From Ephydatia muelleri (taxonomy: Eukaryota > Porifera > Demospongiae > Spongillida > Spongillidae), in the NCBI GenBank assembly GCA_013339895.1, contig JABACO010000001.1, positions 24,312,245-24,376,244 on the forward strand: a stretch of 64,000 bases of DNA. Reading direction: 5' to 3'. The position numbers and the translations under genes are program-made. The stretch's first letter is position 1. Each line of letters opens with the position of its first letter. The notes beneath the pieces were generated by a model. The model was not told the origin of the DNA and ran no database searches. It worked only from the letters and a program-made list of their open reading frames with translations. Below are positions 23,590-34,345 of this stretch, in pieces.

Positions 23590-23870
23590 CCGTCTGGATG
23601 AAGCAAAAGTGAAACAGTGTTGGATGAATTCAAAAGATATATGCAAGATCCACTTACCAATTGGCGGTTCAACAATGTCATGGAGTGGTGAAGTGACAAT
23701 CAAGTCAAGTTCCCACACGTTTCCTTGATGGCTCTCAAGTACCTGGCTATTCCAGTATCCAGTGCGCCCTCTGAGAGAGTATTCTCACAGCTAAAACTGA
23801 TCGTGGAACGAAAAAGATGGCGCATGGATGAAGGAAGGGTGGAAAGAGTCATCTTTCTTTGATGTAACAA
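23590..23870 (+). pseudogene. hAT transposase C-terminal remnant
   Basis: One frame reads FPHVSLMALKYLAIPVSSAP and continues SERVFSQLKLIVERKRWRM, ending VERVIFL. This is the hAT dimerisation region (LA..L.IPasSAPSERVFS). Upstream sequence has stops and the rest of the transposase is absent, so this is a truncated relic. Confidence 0.75.
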
Positions 23871-23929
23871 AAACTTAAACGTATAACTAACTGTTAAACT
23901 TGTATAAACAGGCTATTTAAAACTCACGA

Positions 23930-24250
23930 TTAATGAAATGTATACAACAAACATAAACAGTTAGGAGGGTGGAGCTCCCTGGCGATGGACCGGACCATGG
24001 TCATATTCAATCGCCCATAAATCTCAGCCACCACTGATGACTTGGGGGATGACTGGTGAATGGCCAAGTGAGATACCAGCCTGGAGATGGTATGCTGGGC
24101 TTCTTTGCCATTCCCATATGTCTCCACTGCCAATGGAATGCAGGACCAACCTAACTCCTGGGAGTCCTGGCATTTGGGTCCATTGGAGTGTTGTTTACGG
24201 GTCTCTGCTGCAAGGACTGCTGCACCACATGACTTAAAATTATTATTCAT
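23930..24250 (-). pseudogene. Non-LTR element C-terminal fragment, second copy
   Basis: A minus-strand open frame of 106 codons matches the last ~90 residues of the element at 11.6-13.5 kb. Shared blocks are ELGWSCIPLAVETYGN (versus ELGWRCVPLAVETYCN) and YGRLNMTMVRSIAREL (versus FGRLNITLVRAIARAI). Only the end of the restriction-like-endonuclease region is present, as expected for a heavily 5'-truncated LINE. Confidence 0.75.
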
Positions 24251-25336
24251 GTGTTTATTAATATATTATTAGTATTATTTATCAAACACTCAAGCGTCTG
24301 GTTCGTCCGTAACCGTCTAGATTTTCCCGGTAACCGTTAACTTTGACGGGATGGATTGTAAACGGTCAGCTATCGTCCGCGAACGTGACCGGAATGATAT
24401 ACTACGGTTCGCAGTGATCGTGACCGGATCGATCGCGGCTGACCGCGGCAACACTGGTGGTGCTTTTGTGGTTTGCAGCCATTACTTATATGGTGGATCT
24501 TGCACAAGCTCAGCAGAGGGTGGAGTACCTGAGAAAGAAGTATTGCACTTTACTGAAGGAGAAGAAACAATTGTGTGGACCTGAGTTGTGAACAGTGTGT
24601 TTATATATGTGCCGCCCCTACTAAGAAATGTAGAGCAATGTTGATTAATTAACACTCACCATTCAAGTGTTGTTAATCATTCTTGACACTGTGACACATT
24701 ACTAGCAAACTCTGCCATCAATTTATTCAAGTGTAATTTTTTTGAAGGGTATCTGGTTTGTTGGAATCTCACCTATACAGTGGTCATTCAATAGGCAAAC
24801 CTGTTTTGTTGTACTCTCTCAATCCCACATATAGTTTGATCAATACAATACCTATTTATGCCATGCATCTGCATGCACTGTATATCTGCAACTGAGAAAT
24901 TGGTTCCGCGTTGAAAGACAATGGCATGATGTGTGTTGATTACCTCCAACCCTGGATAAAGCATAATCATAGAGTAAAGTAAAATGGACTAGAAGGTTAA
25001 TACCCATTATAGCAAATCATTGAATACAGAGGTATGTGAAGGAGATGGTGAAGTGTGTGTTTGTGTTGAGACAGATTTGTGTTACTGCTCATTGCAGAAC
25101 AAGACAGAGGCTGTGGAGGAGTTGGTGAAGGTACTGGAAGGTGTGTGTATGTGTGTGCATGTATTTGTGCATGCAGATCTTATACGAAGCTTCGACCTGC
25201 TGCGTAACCGATTTGATCGATTTCGCTACGGAACAAAGCACGCGATTATGGTTACGTAAGTGAGTCTGGGAACGAAACTACGGACACACACGTGATATGA
25301 ATCATATGATAGTTGAGTCTGTACATGTATTTTAGC
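24251..25336. other. No recognised content
   Basis: Short unsupported frames only. A possible small exon-like segment after TTGCAG at about 25092-25097 was too weak to call. Confidence 0.45.
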
Positions 25337-25356
25337 AAGTCGTGTGTGCTGAACGG
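25337..25356 (+). promoter_or_regulatory. Candidate 5' leader exon of ubiquitin locus A
   Basis: CAAGTCGTG...GCTGAACGG is followed by GTAAGTT, a strong splice donor. Nearly the same sequence and donor lie at 31307-31326, about 175-250 bp upstream of the start codon at both ubiquitin loci. This supports a shared non-coding first exon inherited through duplication. Confidence 0.55.
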
Positions 25357-25602
25357 GTAAGTTCCATCATCGTTGCATCATTATAAAAAACTTACCCGTG
25401 CAATCTAGTGAAGAGACTGGGCGTATAGACAACTGCACATAACTCAGGTACAGGAAGTACATTGTGGCATAGTCTATTTTAATCTGTACATGTCTTTATG
25501 TTAGTATTGTTACGAAAGTGAAATTGGACCTTACATGCTTTTTGGTCGTGCCTATCGCATGAACAATCGTCCATTTCAGTTCGTCGTAATTCGCGTAGCG
25601 GT

Positions 25603-26196
25603 ATGCAAATCAAAGTAGAGACGTTAACTGATAAGACTGGGAGTTCAACCACGGGATACCATCGGCGATGTGAAGGCCAAGATCCATGACATGGAAGGCA
25701 TGCTACCAGACCAACAGCGACTTATCTTTGCTGGTAAACAGCTGGAGGATAGTTGTACCTTGAGAGACTACAACATTCAAACCAAGTCAACTCTCCTTCT
25801 TTTTCAGCGTTTGCACGGTCAGATTCTAATCTTTGTGAAGACCTTGACTGGCAAGACCATCACCTTGGAATTGGAACTAACTGATACCACAACAATTGTG
25901 AAATCGAAGATCCAGGACAAGGAAGGCATTCCACCAGACCAAAAGCAACTTATCTTTGCTGGTAAACAGCTGGCAAATTATTTTGAAGACCTCGACAGGC
26001 AAGACCATCACATTGTGGGTTCAACCAACTGATACCATTGACGATGTGAAGGCCCAGATCCAGGACATGGAAGGCATTCTATCAGTCCAACAGCGATTCT
26101 TGTTCAATGGTATACAGCTGGAAGATGGTTGTACCTTGAGTGACTACAATATCCAAAATGAGTCAACTCTTCATCTTGTTGTTGGCACGCATAGTG
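25603..26196 (+). pseudogene. Degenerate polyubiquitin exon (locus A, three units)
   Basis: Starts at ATG 25603 ([12 protein letters not shown]). Unit 1 has lost the ITLE strand with a frame change and resumes at [16 protein letters not shown]. Unit 2 is [16 protein letters not shown]..., truncated after FAGKQLA, where it runs through a frame change into unit 3 (GKTITL to [12 protein letters not shown]). The unit 1-2 boundary is RLHG rather than RLRGG, so no diglycine remains for cleavage or conjugation. The exon ends at AGTG|GTAAGT in phase 1, exactly as locus B does, so the ubiquitin-like repeats were once spliced to a downstream partner, probably the coiled coil and kinase that follow. Two frame disruptions make this copy a likely pseudogene. 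Confidence 0.75.
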
Positions 26197-26774
26197 GTAA
26201 GTAGCTACATGTGTTTGTATACAAGTGACTAAAACATTCTCTCTCTGAGACTATGAGAAAGTCAGTTAGGATAATAGTGGTGTAAAAGGCAAAGACAAGG
26301 GTCTAACAATAAGTGAAAAACTGATGTAATAGTCCTATATTTAGCACTCGAACAACATACTATCCTATAAATGTGCTACATAAAGGACTACTAAACCCTT
26401 GTTTACTTGCTTTTTATGCCTCCAAATCCTTGTAACACCAACGTTCTCATTTAGAGATGTTGCTTGTTTGTGAAGTTTAGTTCATATACATAGTGCTTAA
26501 ATTGAGAAGCAATTATTATTGACCTATGTGAACTGTTCAAATTAAGTGCATTTCATTATTTTATCTTCACAGAAACAAGCGCTAACACTAGGTTGTGTGA
26601 AACTAGAATTTTATGTATCTACATGCTATTTGTGATCAAAACTCAAAAGTACATGCATAAATCATTTACAATCAGCCATCGTCATATATAGGACAACATC
26701 CTCTCCTATATATAGGACAAGAGGTAGATTAGATTAAATACACAACTGACAGATGCTCTCATTTTTGCCAATAG

Positions 26775-26990
26775 CCATGATGGAACTGTATCAATCAATA
26801 GTAAAGCAATACCAAATGTCCCAGGAGAGTGATAATGAAATGAAGAAGCATGATCAAGCAATGATGGAACGATATCAAGTAATGATGGAACGTGATCAAG
26901 CAATGAAGGAACGTGATCAAGCAATGAAACAACGAGGTCAAGCAATGGAGGAATGTCATCAAGTGATGTAGGAACATGATTAAGTAACGA
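26775..26990 (+). pseudogene. 21-bp repeats encoding a heptad coiled coil
   Basis: After an acceptor-like TGCCAATAG (26766-26774) comes a run of about eight 21-bp units, each encoding seven residues (consensus DQAMMER or DQAMKER). A strict seven-residue period is what a coiled coil needs. The last units contain TAG and TAA stops (HQVM then stop). It lies between the ubiquitin exon and the kinase relic, in the same orientation and probably in the same former gene. Confidence 0.7.
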
Positions 26991-27000
26991 AGGAATGTAG

Positions 27001-27776
27001 CACTTTCTGGATCGTACCACGTTGTCATGTGACTGTGCTGGAGAAAGTGATAGGAGCAGGGGCATGGGGATAAGTTAAGGAAGGAAGGTTCAGAGATCAA
27101 CAGGTGGCTGTAAAGTGTGTCCATGAGCTGATCTTAAGCAAGCAAACCATGCAAAGAGTGTATCGTGAGATCTGCATGTACCATGTCTCAAGTGCACTAC
27201 CCCAATCTTGTGCTATTTATAGCAGCAGTGCTGGATGACCAGGGAGGACCCATGGTCATCACTGAAATGTTGGACACCACATTGAGGAAGGCCTATGAAG
27301 ACAACCTCTTTAAGCCTGGCCTGGACCAGTGCATGGACATATTTCGTGATGTGGCCTCTGCCCTATATGCTACCCTCCATGAGTTTGAAGAACCCATCAT
27401 CCCAGAGATGTCAGCTCAGCCAATGTGCATTTGAAGGCCATGGCTAGAGGTGAGTGGAAAGCCAAATTATCGGACTTTGGGTCTGCCAATTGGGCCAAGG
27501 AAGCTTGTACCATGGGGGATGGTGCCATTGTCTATACAGCCCCAGAGGCATTTCCAGTCCACCCATCTCTCGGTGTCAAGCCACCACCACCACAGACCAC
27601 CAAGATTGATGTGTACAGTTATGGAATACTGCTGTGTGAGGTGACATTGAGAGAGTTTCCTGATCCTGCCACCCTCCATGAAATGAAAGCAAAAGTAAAG
27701 GCCAAACATGTTTCCTGGTACTGAGGTGCACTGAAAGTAAACCTGAACAACGACCCACCATGTCAATGGTTCTTGC
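27001..27776 (+). pseudogene. Broken TKL-like protein kinase domain
   Basis: All kinase landmarks are present in order but not in one frame. The glycine loop IGAGAWG is followed directly by TAA (27071-27073). VAVK has its Lys codon at 27113-27115, and YREI supplies the helix-C Glu. After a frame change, VHYPNLVLFIAAVLDDQGGP and the hinge VITEMLD follow. The catalytic loop keeps RDVSSANV, but a one-base deletion at about 27401-27403 removes the His of HRD and shifts the frame. KLSDFGSANW (DFG at 27473-27481) and YTAPEAF are intact, then IDVYSYGILLCEV. Another shift precedes PEQRPTMSMVLA. Its C-terminal tail resumes at 30319 after the hAT insertion. The kinase is dead by several independent lesions. 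Confidence 0.85.
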
Positions 27777-30318
27777 CAGGGTTGCCGAAAGTCAGGCCAG
27801 TCTCCGGCCTGTGACCTGAAGGTCAGGCCTGGCTCCGGCCTTTGGCCTGAAAGGTCGACCCGATAAAATACAATTTCATTCATTGTTGCAATTATTGCGT
27901 TTATTCATTCGTTAACCGCGCAAATTCGCAGCCATCGCTATGAATACAGCCTCAGGTGCTTGCTGCAGTTCCTCTCTATCAGATACTTCCCTTGTGTCTC
28001 CTACAAATCCAGATCTCTGGGTTTATAACACGGATGAGCTTGTAAGGTACCCGCAACGACGCAAGCAATCCTCTGTGGTGTGGTCACACTTCAAATTGCA
28101 CAAATTTCATGAAGCAATAGAAAAGAGTGGATATGAAGGGTTTGCTGATAAAGTTTGGTGTGACTACTGCCACAAGCCCTTTGTTAAGGAGAATTCAACT
28201 CTTCTGCGGCACCTGCAAAAGTCACCATAAAAAGGAGCTGCGTGAATCTGGTGGGGAACAAGAGGAAGCTTCCCTGACTTTGGCCTACAAATGAATAGAA
28301 AGCATTCTAATAGCTAAAAAGAGCAATATTTTACAGCCAAGTCTGTACCCCTCACTAATAATGAGCATGATACTGCAATGCAACTGCTGGCACAGGCATG
28401 GTACGATAATCTACTCCCTCCTCTTCTTGCAAACAGTTTGTCTTTTAATACATTCATTGCCTGCATATCAAGAGGGTCATTCAGAATGCCAGGCAGAAGC
28501 AAATTGACTGAACTGATAGATGACATTTATACAAAGATGCTGCTCAGGCTTAAGGCATTATTACAGCAGTCCACTTCTGTGTCACTCACTACTGATGCAC
28601 AAAGATGCCAACAGGTGACTCTTATGTGGCAGTCACCTGCCATTGGATTAGTATGGACTGGTGTCTCATGTCAGCTGTTTTAGGAGTGAGCATTTTGCAA
28701 TGCGTCTCATACTGCAGAAGAGATTGTATCACTGCTGAATGAGCTGGGAGTGAAATACACTTTAGACGACAGACTGGATGCGATTGCCACTGATAATGGT
28801 GCTAACTTTGTGGCAATTGCTTGAAACAGGTATTTGTGAAGAACATGTGCGCTGTGCTTGCCACACACTGCAATTGTTCATCAAGAATTACATTGATCCA
28901 GCAAAGCCTAAGAATGCACCTGCAGGCCCAACAAATCCTACAAGTGACCTGGTTTCAACCTTTCAAAAGTTGGTAAATAAGATACATGCTTCACCTCTTA
29001 TGACAGAAAACTTGTCTACTGCTCAGATAGGTGGGCCTGCTGCTGAGCAGAGGCAGATGAAGATAACACTGATGACTCTCAGCAGGCAACCAGACAAGTT
29101 ATTGAAGGTGGAGGTAATACTGCTGTTAACAGCCTAGGGTTTCATAGGTCACCACGTGGTCACACACTGAAGCTGATTTAGGATGTTGTAACACGATGGA
29201 ATTCCACATATTACATGCTGGAGCGATGTATACACTTACAGATTCTCCTTTGCAAACTTATTGATGAGCCAGGGTCCTTCAGAAGCTGATTGGTCAGCTG
29301 CAAAGATGCTTTGTCAGTTTTGAAGCCATTTCAAATTGTAACTGACCCCACACTTGGCAGTTTGTCTCGCAAGATAACACATCTGATGTTGTATTTAAGC
29401 AGGCCAAATCCACCTCATTCCTGGGGATTGTTGAACAAGACTTGGGTTGACCTTCCCACACCATGCAGTTTCAAGCATGCACAACTTTCTTTCGAGAGAT
29501 ATGAAGAGACGCTGGGATACTGGTAATGTTCTGCTTGGGATGGCAGCAATTGTAGATCCTCGACATAAAAGCTTACAGTGGTTAAAACCGCATCAACAGC
29601 AACAACTATTAGATGAGATGTTTGCTGTGGCAGAGATACCCATACCTGAAAATGATGAGAACAATGCAGATGATGCTGCAGTACCACCAAAATTAAAACA
29701 TCGTCGTTTAGTAGACTGTGACTTTCTTGATGCAGATGAAGAAGAATCTGAAAAACTGGATCCTAATAGTGATGCACCAGCACACGGCCTACGTAACGAG
29801 TTCGATGCTTGGCTTTTAATTCCTGAGGTCCGACAAGTGAATGCTACATCTCCTATAGATCCACTTGCATGTTGGAAATTGCACAGCTCACGGTTTCCAA
29901 GAGTTTCTAAGCTTGCGAGAAAGTACCTGGCAATCCCTGCATCATCTGCGCCATCTGAGCGGGTATTTTCTAGAGCCAAGCTTATTCAACATTGACGTCG
30001 AACATGGAATCTTCTCCCTCAGCGACTGGAGGCATGCGTAATGCTTAAGCACAACGCATGGGTGCTGAACCCTTGAACAGTTAAAATTAGTTACGTCTAT
30101 AGCTCACTTCTGCGCAATGCATGCATATATCAGTAATCGTGTGACTGATTGTATAATCATGTCTAGTAATTTGTTTGCCATAACAATGAATCTAATTAAT
30201 TGCACGATTTTAGGGGTGTGTCCCGACCTTTCAGGCCGAGGTCCGGCCTGAAGGTCAGGCCAAAAGGTCCGGCCTGAAAGGTCGGCCTGACAGGCCGGGC
30301 TGGCCTTCGGCAACCCTG
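27777..30318 (+). mobile_element. hAT-family DNA transposon with terminal inverted repeats (decayed)
   Basis: The ends are inverted: CAGGGTTGCCGAAAGTCAGG at 27777 and the reverse complement of 30284-30318 agree over the first 13 bp. GGCCTGAAGGTC-type subrepeats lie just inside both ends. The transposase reads in pieces on the plus strand: a BED-type zinc finger (CDYCHKPF, then a His pair, about 27940-28230), SLTTDAQR with the first catalytic Asp near 28590, IATDNGANFV with the second near 28790, RCACHTLQLFIKNY near 28850, and the dimerisation end KYLAIPASSAPSERVFSRAK near 29920-29985. Stops and frame breaks separate the pieces. The element sits inside the kinase tail. The 8-bp flanks (GTTCTTGC and CTTAAAGA) do not match, so the target duplication has been lost or the insertion was accompanied by a small deletion. 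Confidence 0.85.
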
Positions 30319-30408
30319 CTTAAAGAGAACCGAGATATGTTGGTGAGAGCCAGACTAAAGAAACTCCACGAGTCTTTACAAATGAGACCCAACATTTATA
30401 TGGGCTAG
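30319..30408 (+). pseudogene. Kinase C-terminal tail beyond the hAT insertion
   Basis: Directly after the right end of the hAT element, 29 codons read LKENRDMLVRARLKKLHESL, ending MGstop. This is the expected helical continuation of PEQRPTMSMVLA, which is cut at 27776. It shows the transposon landed in this coding region. Confidence 0.7.
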
Positions 30409-31306
30409 CAAACTACCCTTGCACAGGAAACAGTCGTATAATTAGAGACATATTCAACCAAGTGAGCCATACAAAACAAGTATCCAGCTGCAATCTCATA
30501 GACTTGACTTTTTTTTCCATCTGCGCCTGAATTAGGAACGTATCAGACGGTTCCGAAACTAGTTGCAAATTTTGGAAAAGGTTTTGAACTGAAATAAAGT
30601 GTTGTGTGACTATGGAGAAAATGGAAACAGCAAATACATCGTATGTTATATTGTACAATTAATGATTTGCATGTATTGCCTGACCTCAATATTCTATAAA
30701 CTAATCAAAACAATATCCTTAGCGACAGAACGTACATATACATAACTCAATAAACCTATACTTCAGAAAACCATGTAACACGGCCCGTAACCTCAATGGA
30801 AGTAGAAGACAGCTTGACTCCTCTGCAGACGATGAAACAGAAACAAAAACAGAGTCAACGGATGGTAGAGGTGGGAGCATCTCCTTGGAGGAGGAGACCA
30901 CCAGGATGGCCCTGTTACTGGGTTCAATAAGCAAAGGCAGAGGCAGCGGAACACCCTTAATGGGTGGCGGGGGGCGGAAAGTTATCCTTTTTCACCGTAC
31001 ATGGAAAGGCTGTCACTCAATTATCACCATGTATGGTGAAAATGAATGAATACTATGACTTTTCGCCCCCCCCCCCTCCCCCCCTCCCCCCCCTCCCCCC
31101 TCCTTCCCTCTATGAAGGGTCGGATTAATCGGTCCTGTACACTCTTCGAAGGATGGTTCTGGCATTCGCTCTTATTAAGTAAATGCTTAAGTTCGAAACA
31201 GGTCGACAGATACCAGCAAGTAAATTCACTTGGGCAGTGACCTGTGGATTGCAAGCCTATAAATTATCCTCGGATCACTCACGTGATATTCGAGTGGGCG
31301 AATAAA
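30409..31306. other. No recognised genes; C-rich low-complexity tract
   Basis: A C-rich run (CCCCCCTCCCC type) lies at about 31066-31105. Otherwise only unsupported short frames are present. Confidence 0.5.
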
Positions 31307-31326
31307 CAAGTCGTGCGGCTGAACGG
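31307..31326 (+). promoter_or_regulatory. Candidate 5' leader exon of ubiquitin locus B
   Basis: CAAGTCGTGCGGCTGAACGG is followed by the donor GTAAGTT, a near copy of 25337-25356. The region just upstream of the start codon is also shared (AACAATCGT...CGCGTAG before the ATG in both). Confidence 0.55.
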
Positions 31327-31500
31327 GTAAGTTCTGTATTGCAGCTGACAGCAGATAAATGCTTACCTAAATGTATATATATATTCAGGTGCTCATGTGT
31401 GTATTGTAATACTGTTTTACGTAGAGAGACTAGACTTATTAGGTCATAGGCTCCAGGCTCTCTAACAATCGTTCATCTTCATCTTGTTTCGCGTAGTGGT

Positions 31501-32183
31501 ATGCATATCTTTGTGAAGACCTTAACTGGCAAGACCATCACCCTGGATGTGGAACCAAGTGACTCCATTGGCAATGTAAAAGCCAAGATCCAGGACATGG
31601 AAGGCATTCCACCAGACCAACAGCGACTTATCTTTGCTGGCAAACAACTGCAGGATGATCGTACTCTGAATGACTACAACATCCAAAATCTGTCAATTCT
31701 CCACTTAGTACTTAGGTTAAGTGGTCCTTCAAAGATCTATGTGACAATACCAACTGGCAAGACCATCACCTTGGAGATAGGATGCTTTGGCTGCGTGACT
31801 GTCAACAATTTGAAGGCCAAGATCCAGGACAAGGAAGGAATTCCACAAGATCAACAACAAATATTCTTTGATGACCAGCAGCTGGAGGATGATCATGCCT
31901 TGATGAAGTACAATATCGAAAGGGACTCAACTCTTCATCTAGTTCTTCGCTTGCATATCGTTGTGAAGACCTTGACTGGAAAGACCATCACCCTGGAGGT
32001 GGAACCAAGTGACTCCATTGGCCATTGGCAATGTAAAAGCCAAGATCCAGGACAAGGAAGGCATTCCACCAGACCAACAACAACTCATCTTCGCTGGAAA
32101 ACAATTGGAAGATGGATTTACACTGCTCCACTACCACATTGAGGATAAGTCCTTTCTCAATCTTGTTCTCGGCTCGCATAGTG
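31501..32183 (+). CDS. Divergent polyubiquitin exon (locus B, three units)
   Basis: Unit 1 starts [18 protein letters not shown] and is close to ubiquitin, with FAGKQ (Lys48 context) kept but Lys63 changed to Asn. Unit 2 is more diverged ([15 protein letters not shown]). Unit 3 ([16 protein letters not shown]) is interrupted by an exact 7-bp tandem duplication, CCATTGG at 32015-32021 and 32022-32028, which shifts the frame before [20 protein letters not shown]. Unit boundaries read RLSGPSK and RLHIVVK, so the RLRGG needed for processing is absent and the repeats would stay fused. The exon ends CATAGTG|GTAAGC in phase 1, as at locus A, predicting a downstream partner exon that I could not find. 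Units 1-2 look intact; unit 3 is broken unless the duplication is an assembly error. Confidence 0.7.
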
Positions 32184-33118
32184 GTAAGCTCTAGATACAT
32201 TATGTGCATGCATGGCTGCCTCAGCCTTGTGGACCTGCTGGACAGGTTTAAACATGCATGCCTACTCGATGTATGAAAGACCGGTTTTGAGACACCATAA
32301 ATCTGCTTGCTTCTTCTTGTTTCTTTCTTTTGAGCATATTCAATTCCATTTTATATGATTGACACGTTCACATATGGAGAAATTGGCGGTCAAAAGGTTA
32401 CGCGGTATTCGGTCATTGCGTAATTCAATGTCCATAAAAAATGTACGGACGCATTCAGAAAACTGCAGAAAAAAACGAAATATTGACTAGCTGATCTCGG
32501 ATTTGCAATGTGGGGAATATTTGACTTATGTTGTGTAGTTTTTCGCAACTTAAGGACCTATATCCGCACTTCCACATTAATTATGCAAGGTTTCCAATGT
32601 CCATTCATTTTTTCTCATTTCCTTATTCAGTCATCAATAGTTTCCAAACCAAATGCTATTTTCCTTACCTGCTCACGGATTACATTACAGTAATCAATGC
32701 ACTTATTTATCATTATTTTTTCACAGCTTAAGGCCTTCAGTGAAATACACCCCACATTCACTGTGCCTACCATGATCATCACGTGCCACCCTATCGTCAG
32801 TCAGCCGTGCCCAGACCTGGTTTTTTTTTGATGTTGTATTAATGACCAATATGTACTGAATTAGCATGACCCCCTGTAAGAGTGGGCACTAATTGGGATT
32901 ACTGATATGAAAGACGGAGGTGGTGATTACACAGAGGAGTTTAGAATCGACACAGGAGTGCCTGGGCATGACAAACAACCAGTCTTTACTGAAGCATCTT
33001 GCAAGTCTCAGAGTCCGAGGTTGGCATGAATGTGACACGTACATGATTGCAGTAGCTACGTCCGCAATAGGCTAAATGGTTGTGTAACTGTAATATACTG
33101 GAGCGTAACTTAGTACAT
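32184..33118. other. No recognised content
   Basis: AT-rich, no supported exon. The partner exon expected after ubiquitin locus B was not recognised here. Confidence 0.45.
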
Positions 33119-33123
33119 ATAAG

Positions 33124-33387
33124 CAGGCCCGTAGCCTGGAAGTTAGGCGGGGGGAGGATCGATTAATACTTCTGAAAGCATTTATCCGGGGGGCCAAATA
33201 CGAGAGCGGGGGTGGGGGGGGAGGGGGAGGGAAGTTCGTCTGGTCCCCCTCGCGTTTAGCGGGCCAAATACGAAAAGCGAGACTCCTTCGGTCCTAATGC
33301 ATTTTTATAAGTACCATAACTAGAAGGGACGGAACTCAATCATTGAACGGGGGAGGGGGGAATCCCTCCCCCCTGGCTATGGGCCTG
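33124..33387. mobile_element. MITE with 13-bp terminal repeats and 5-bp target duplication
   Basis: The left end CAGGCCCGTAGCC (33124-33136) pairs with the right end GGCTATGGGCCTG (33375-33387), one mismatch. The flanks ATAAG at 33119-33123 and ATAAG at 33388-33392 form a perfect 5-bp target duplication. The interior is G-rich and repeats GGGCCAAATACGA twice. There is no coding content. Confidence 0.75.
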
Positions 33388-33696
33388 ATAAGAGCTTACA
33401 CATAGTCATAGATATCTACATGTATGGTAACGTCTGGTACAAACGGTGGAAGCATCAAATGTACAATAGCAGTCATACACTGGCTTTATTGACCTTTCCC
33501 ATTGAGAATGAATGCCTTATTAAAGATTCCACACTTTTAACTTTGCAACAGTTAGTCCGACTTTAAGTTGAGGTGCATAAGATTTGTGTCAACTATAACA
33601 TTTGAAAACTACCATGTTTTTTCTGCCCCATATCTGTATGTACATGCATGTACATGTATATGGGACAGTTTCCACGAAAACGGCCCATCACATTAT

Positions 33697-33954
33697 AATT
33701 GGGACAGTTTCCGCGAAAATTGCCCCACGGTTAAAATGTTATAAAAATGCATTGCGTTTGAATCGCTATACCTTCCCAACGGATAACGCTATCGACTTCC
33801 TATTTTCAACACTTCATACTACACCATTTCACTATGAAGTTTTGAAAATAGGAAGTCGATAGCGTTATCCGTTGGGAAGGTATAGCGATTCAAACGCGAT
33901 GCATTTTTATAACATTTTAACCGTGGGGCAATTTTCGTGGAAACTGTCCCAATT
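33697..33954. repeat. Long foldback: 121-bp arms, 16-nt loop
   Basis: Positions 33697-33817 are the reverse complement of 33834-33954 with only a few mismatches, running from AATTGGGACAGTTTCCGCG inward to TATTTTCAA. The 16-nt loop is at 33818-33833. A further partial, decayed direct copy follows at about 33980-34080, and a fragment of the end (GGGACAGTTTCCACGAAAA) precedes it at 33662. It is probably a MITE or foldback element related to that at 13.8 kb; a transcript would form a long hairpin. Confidence 0.85.
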
Positions 33955-34345
33955 ATTGTGTAATACATGACTGTATATAATGTTATACAAATTTGTTGTG
34001 TTTGAATCAGTTATAACTTCAGAATGATTAACGCTATCGACTTCCTATTTTCAACACATCATACCACACCATTTCTCAAAGGTAAAAAACATTTCGGGGC
34101 CTTGCACGTGCTCTGTGCATATATTGCAATGTCCAAAACCCCACCGGGTTCATAAATTTCGGTAGGAGCAATCAAATTGCTTCAATTTCGGTTTGTAAAT
34201 AGAGAGGATCCTTAGACCCGGTGTGGAAATATTGACGTAGCGTCGCGTATTATTACGCCGAAATACACGTAGATGTATTATCTATTTATTTTTAAGATTC
34301 TATTTGTTGTCCCAAATACATACATACATGTACATGCACATCATG

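Noticed and set aside
25020..25259. Small exon-like segment NKTEAVEELVKVLEG after TTGCAG
   Set aside because: Only 15 residues of helical character and no consistent partner exon; too weak to call.
27769..30326. 8-bp target duplication for the hAT element
   Set aside because: The flanks GTTCTTGC and CTTAAAGA do not match under any one-base shift tried.
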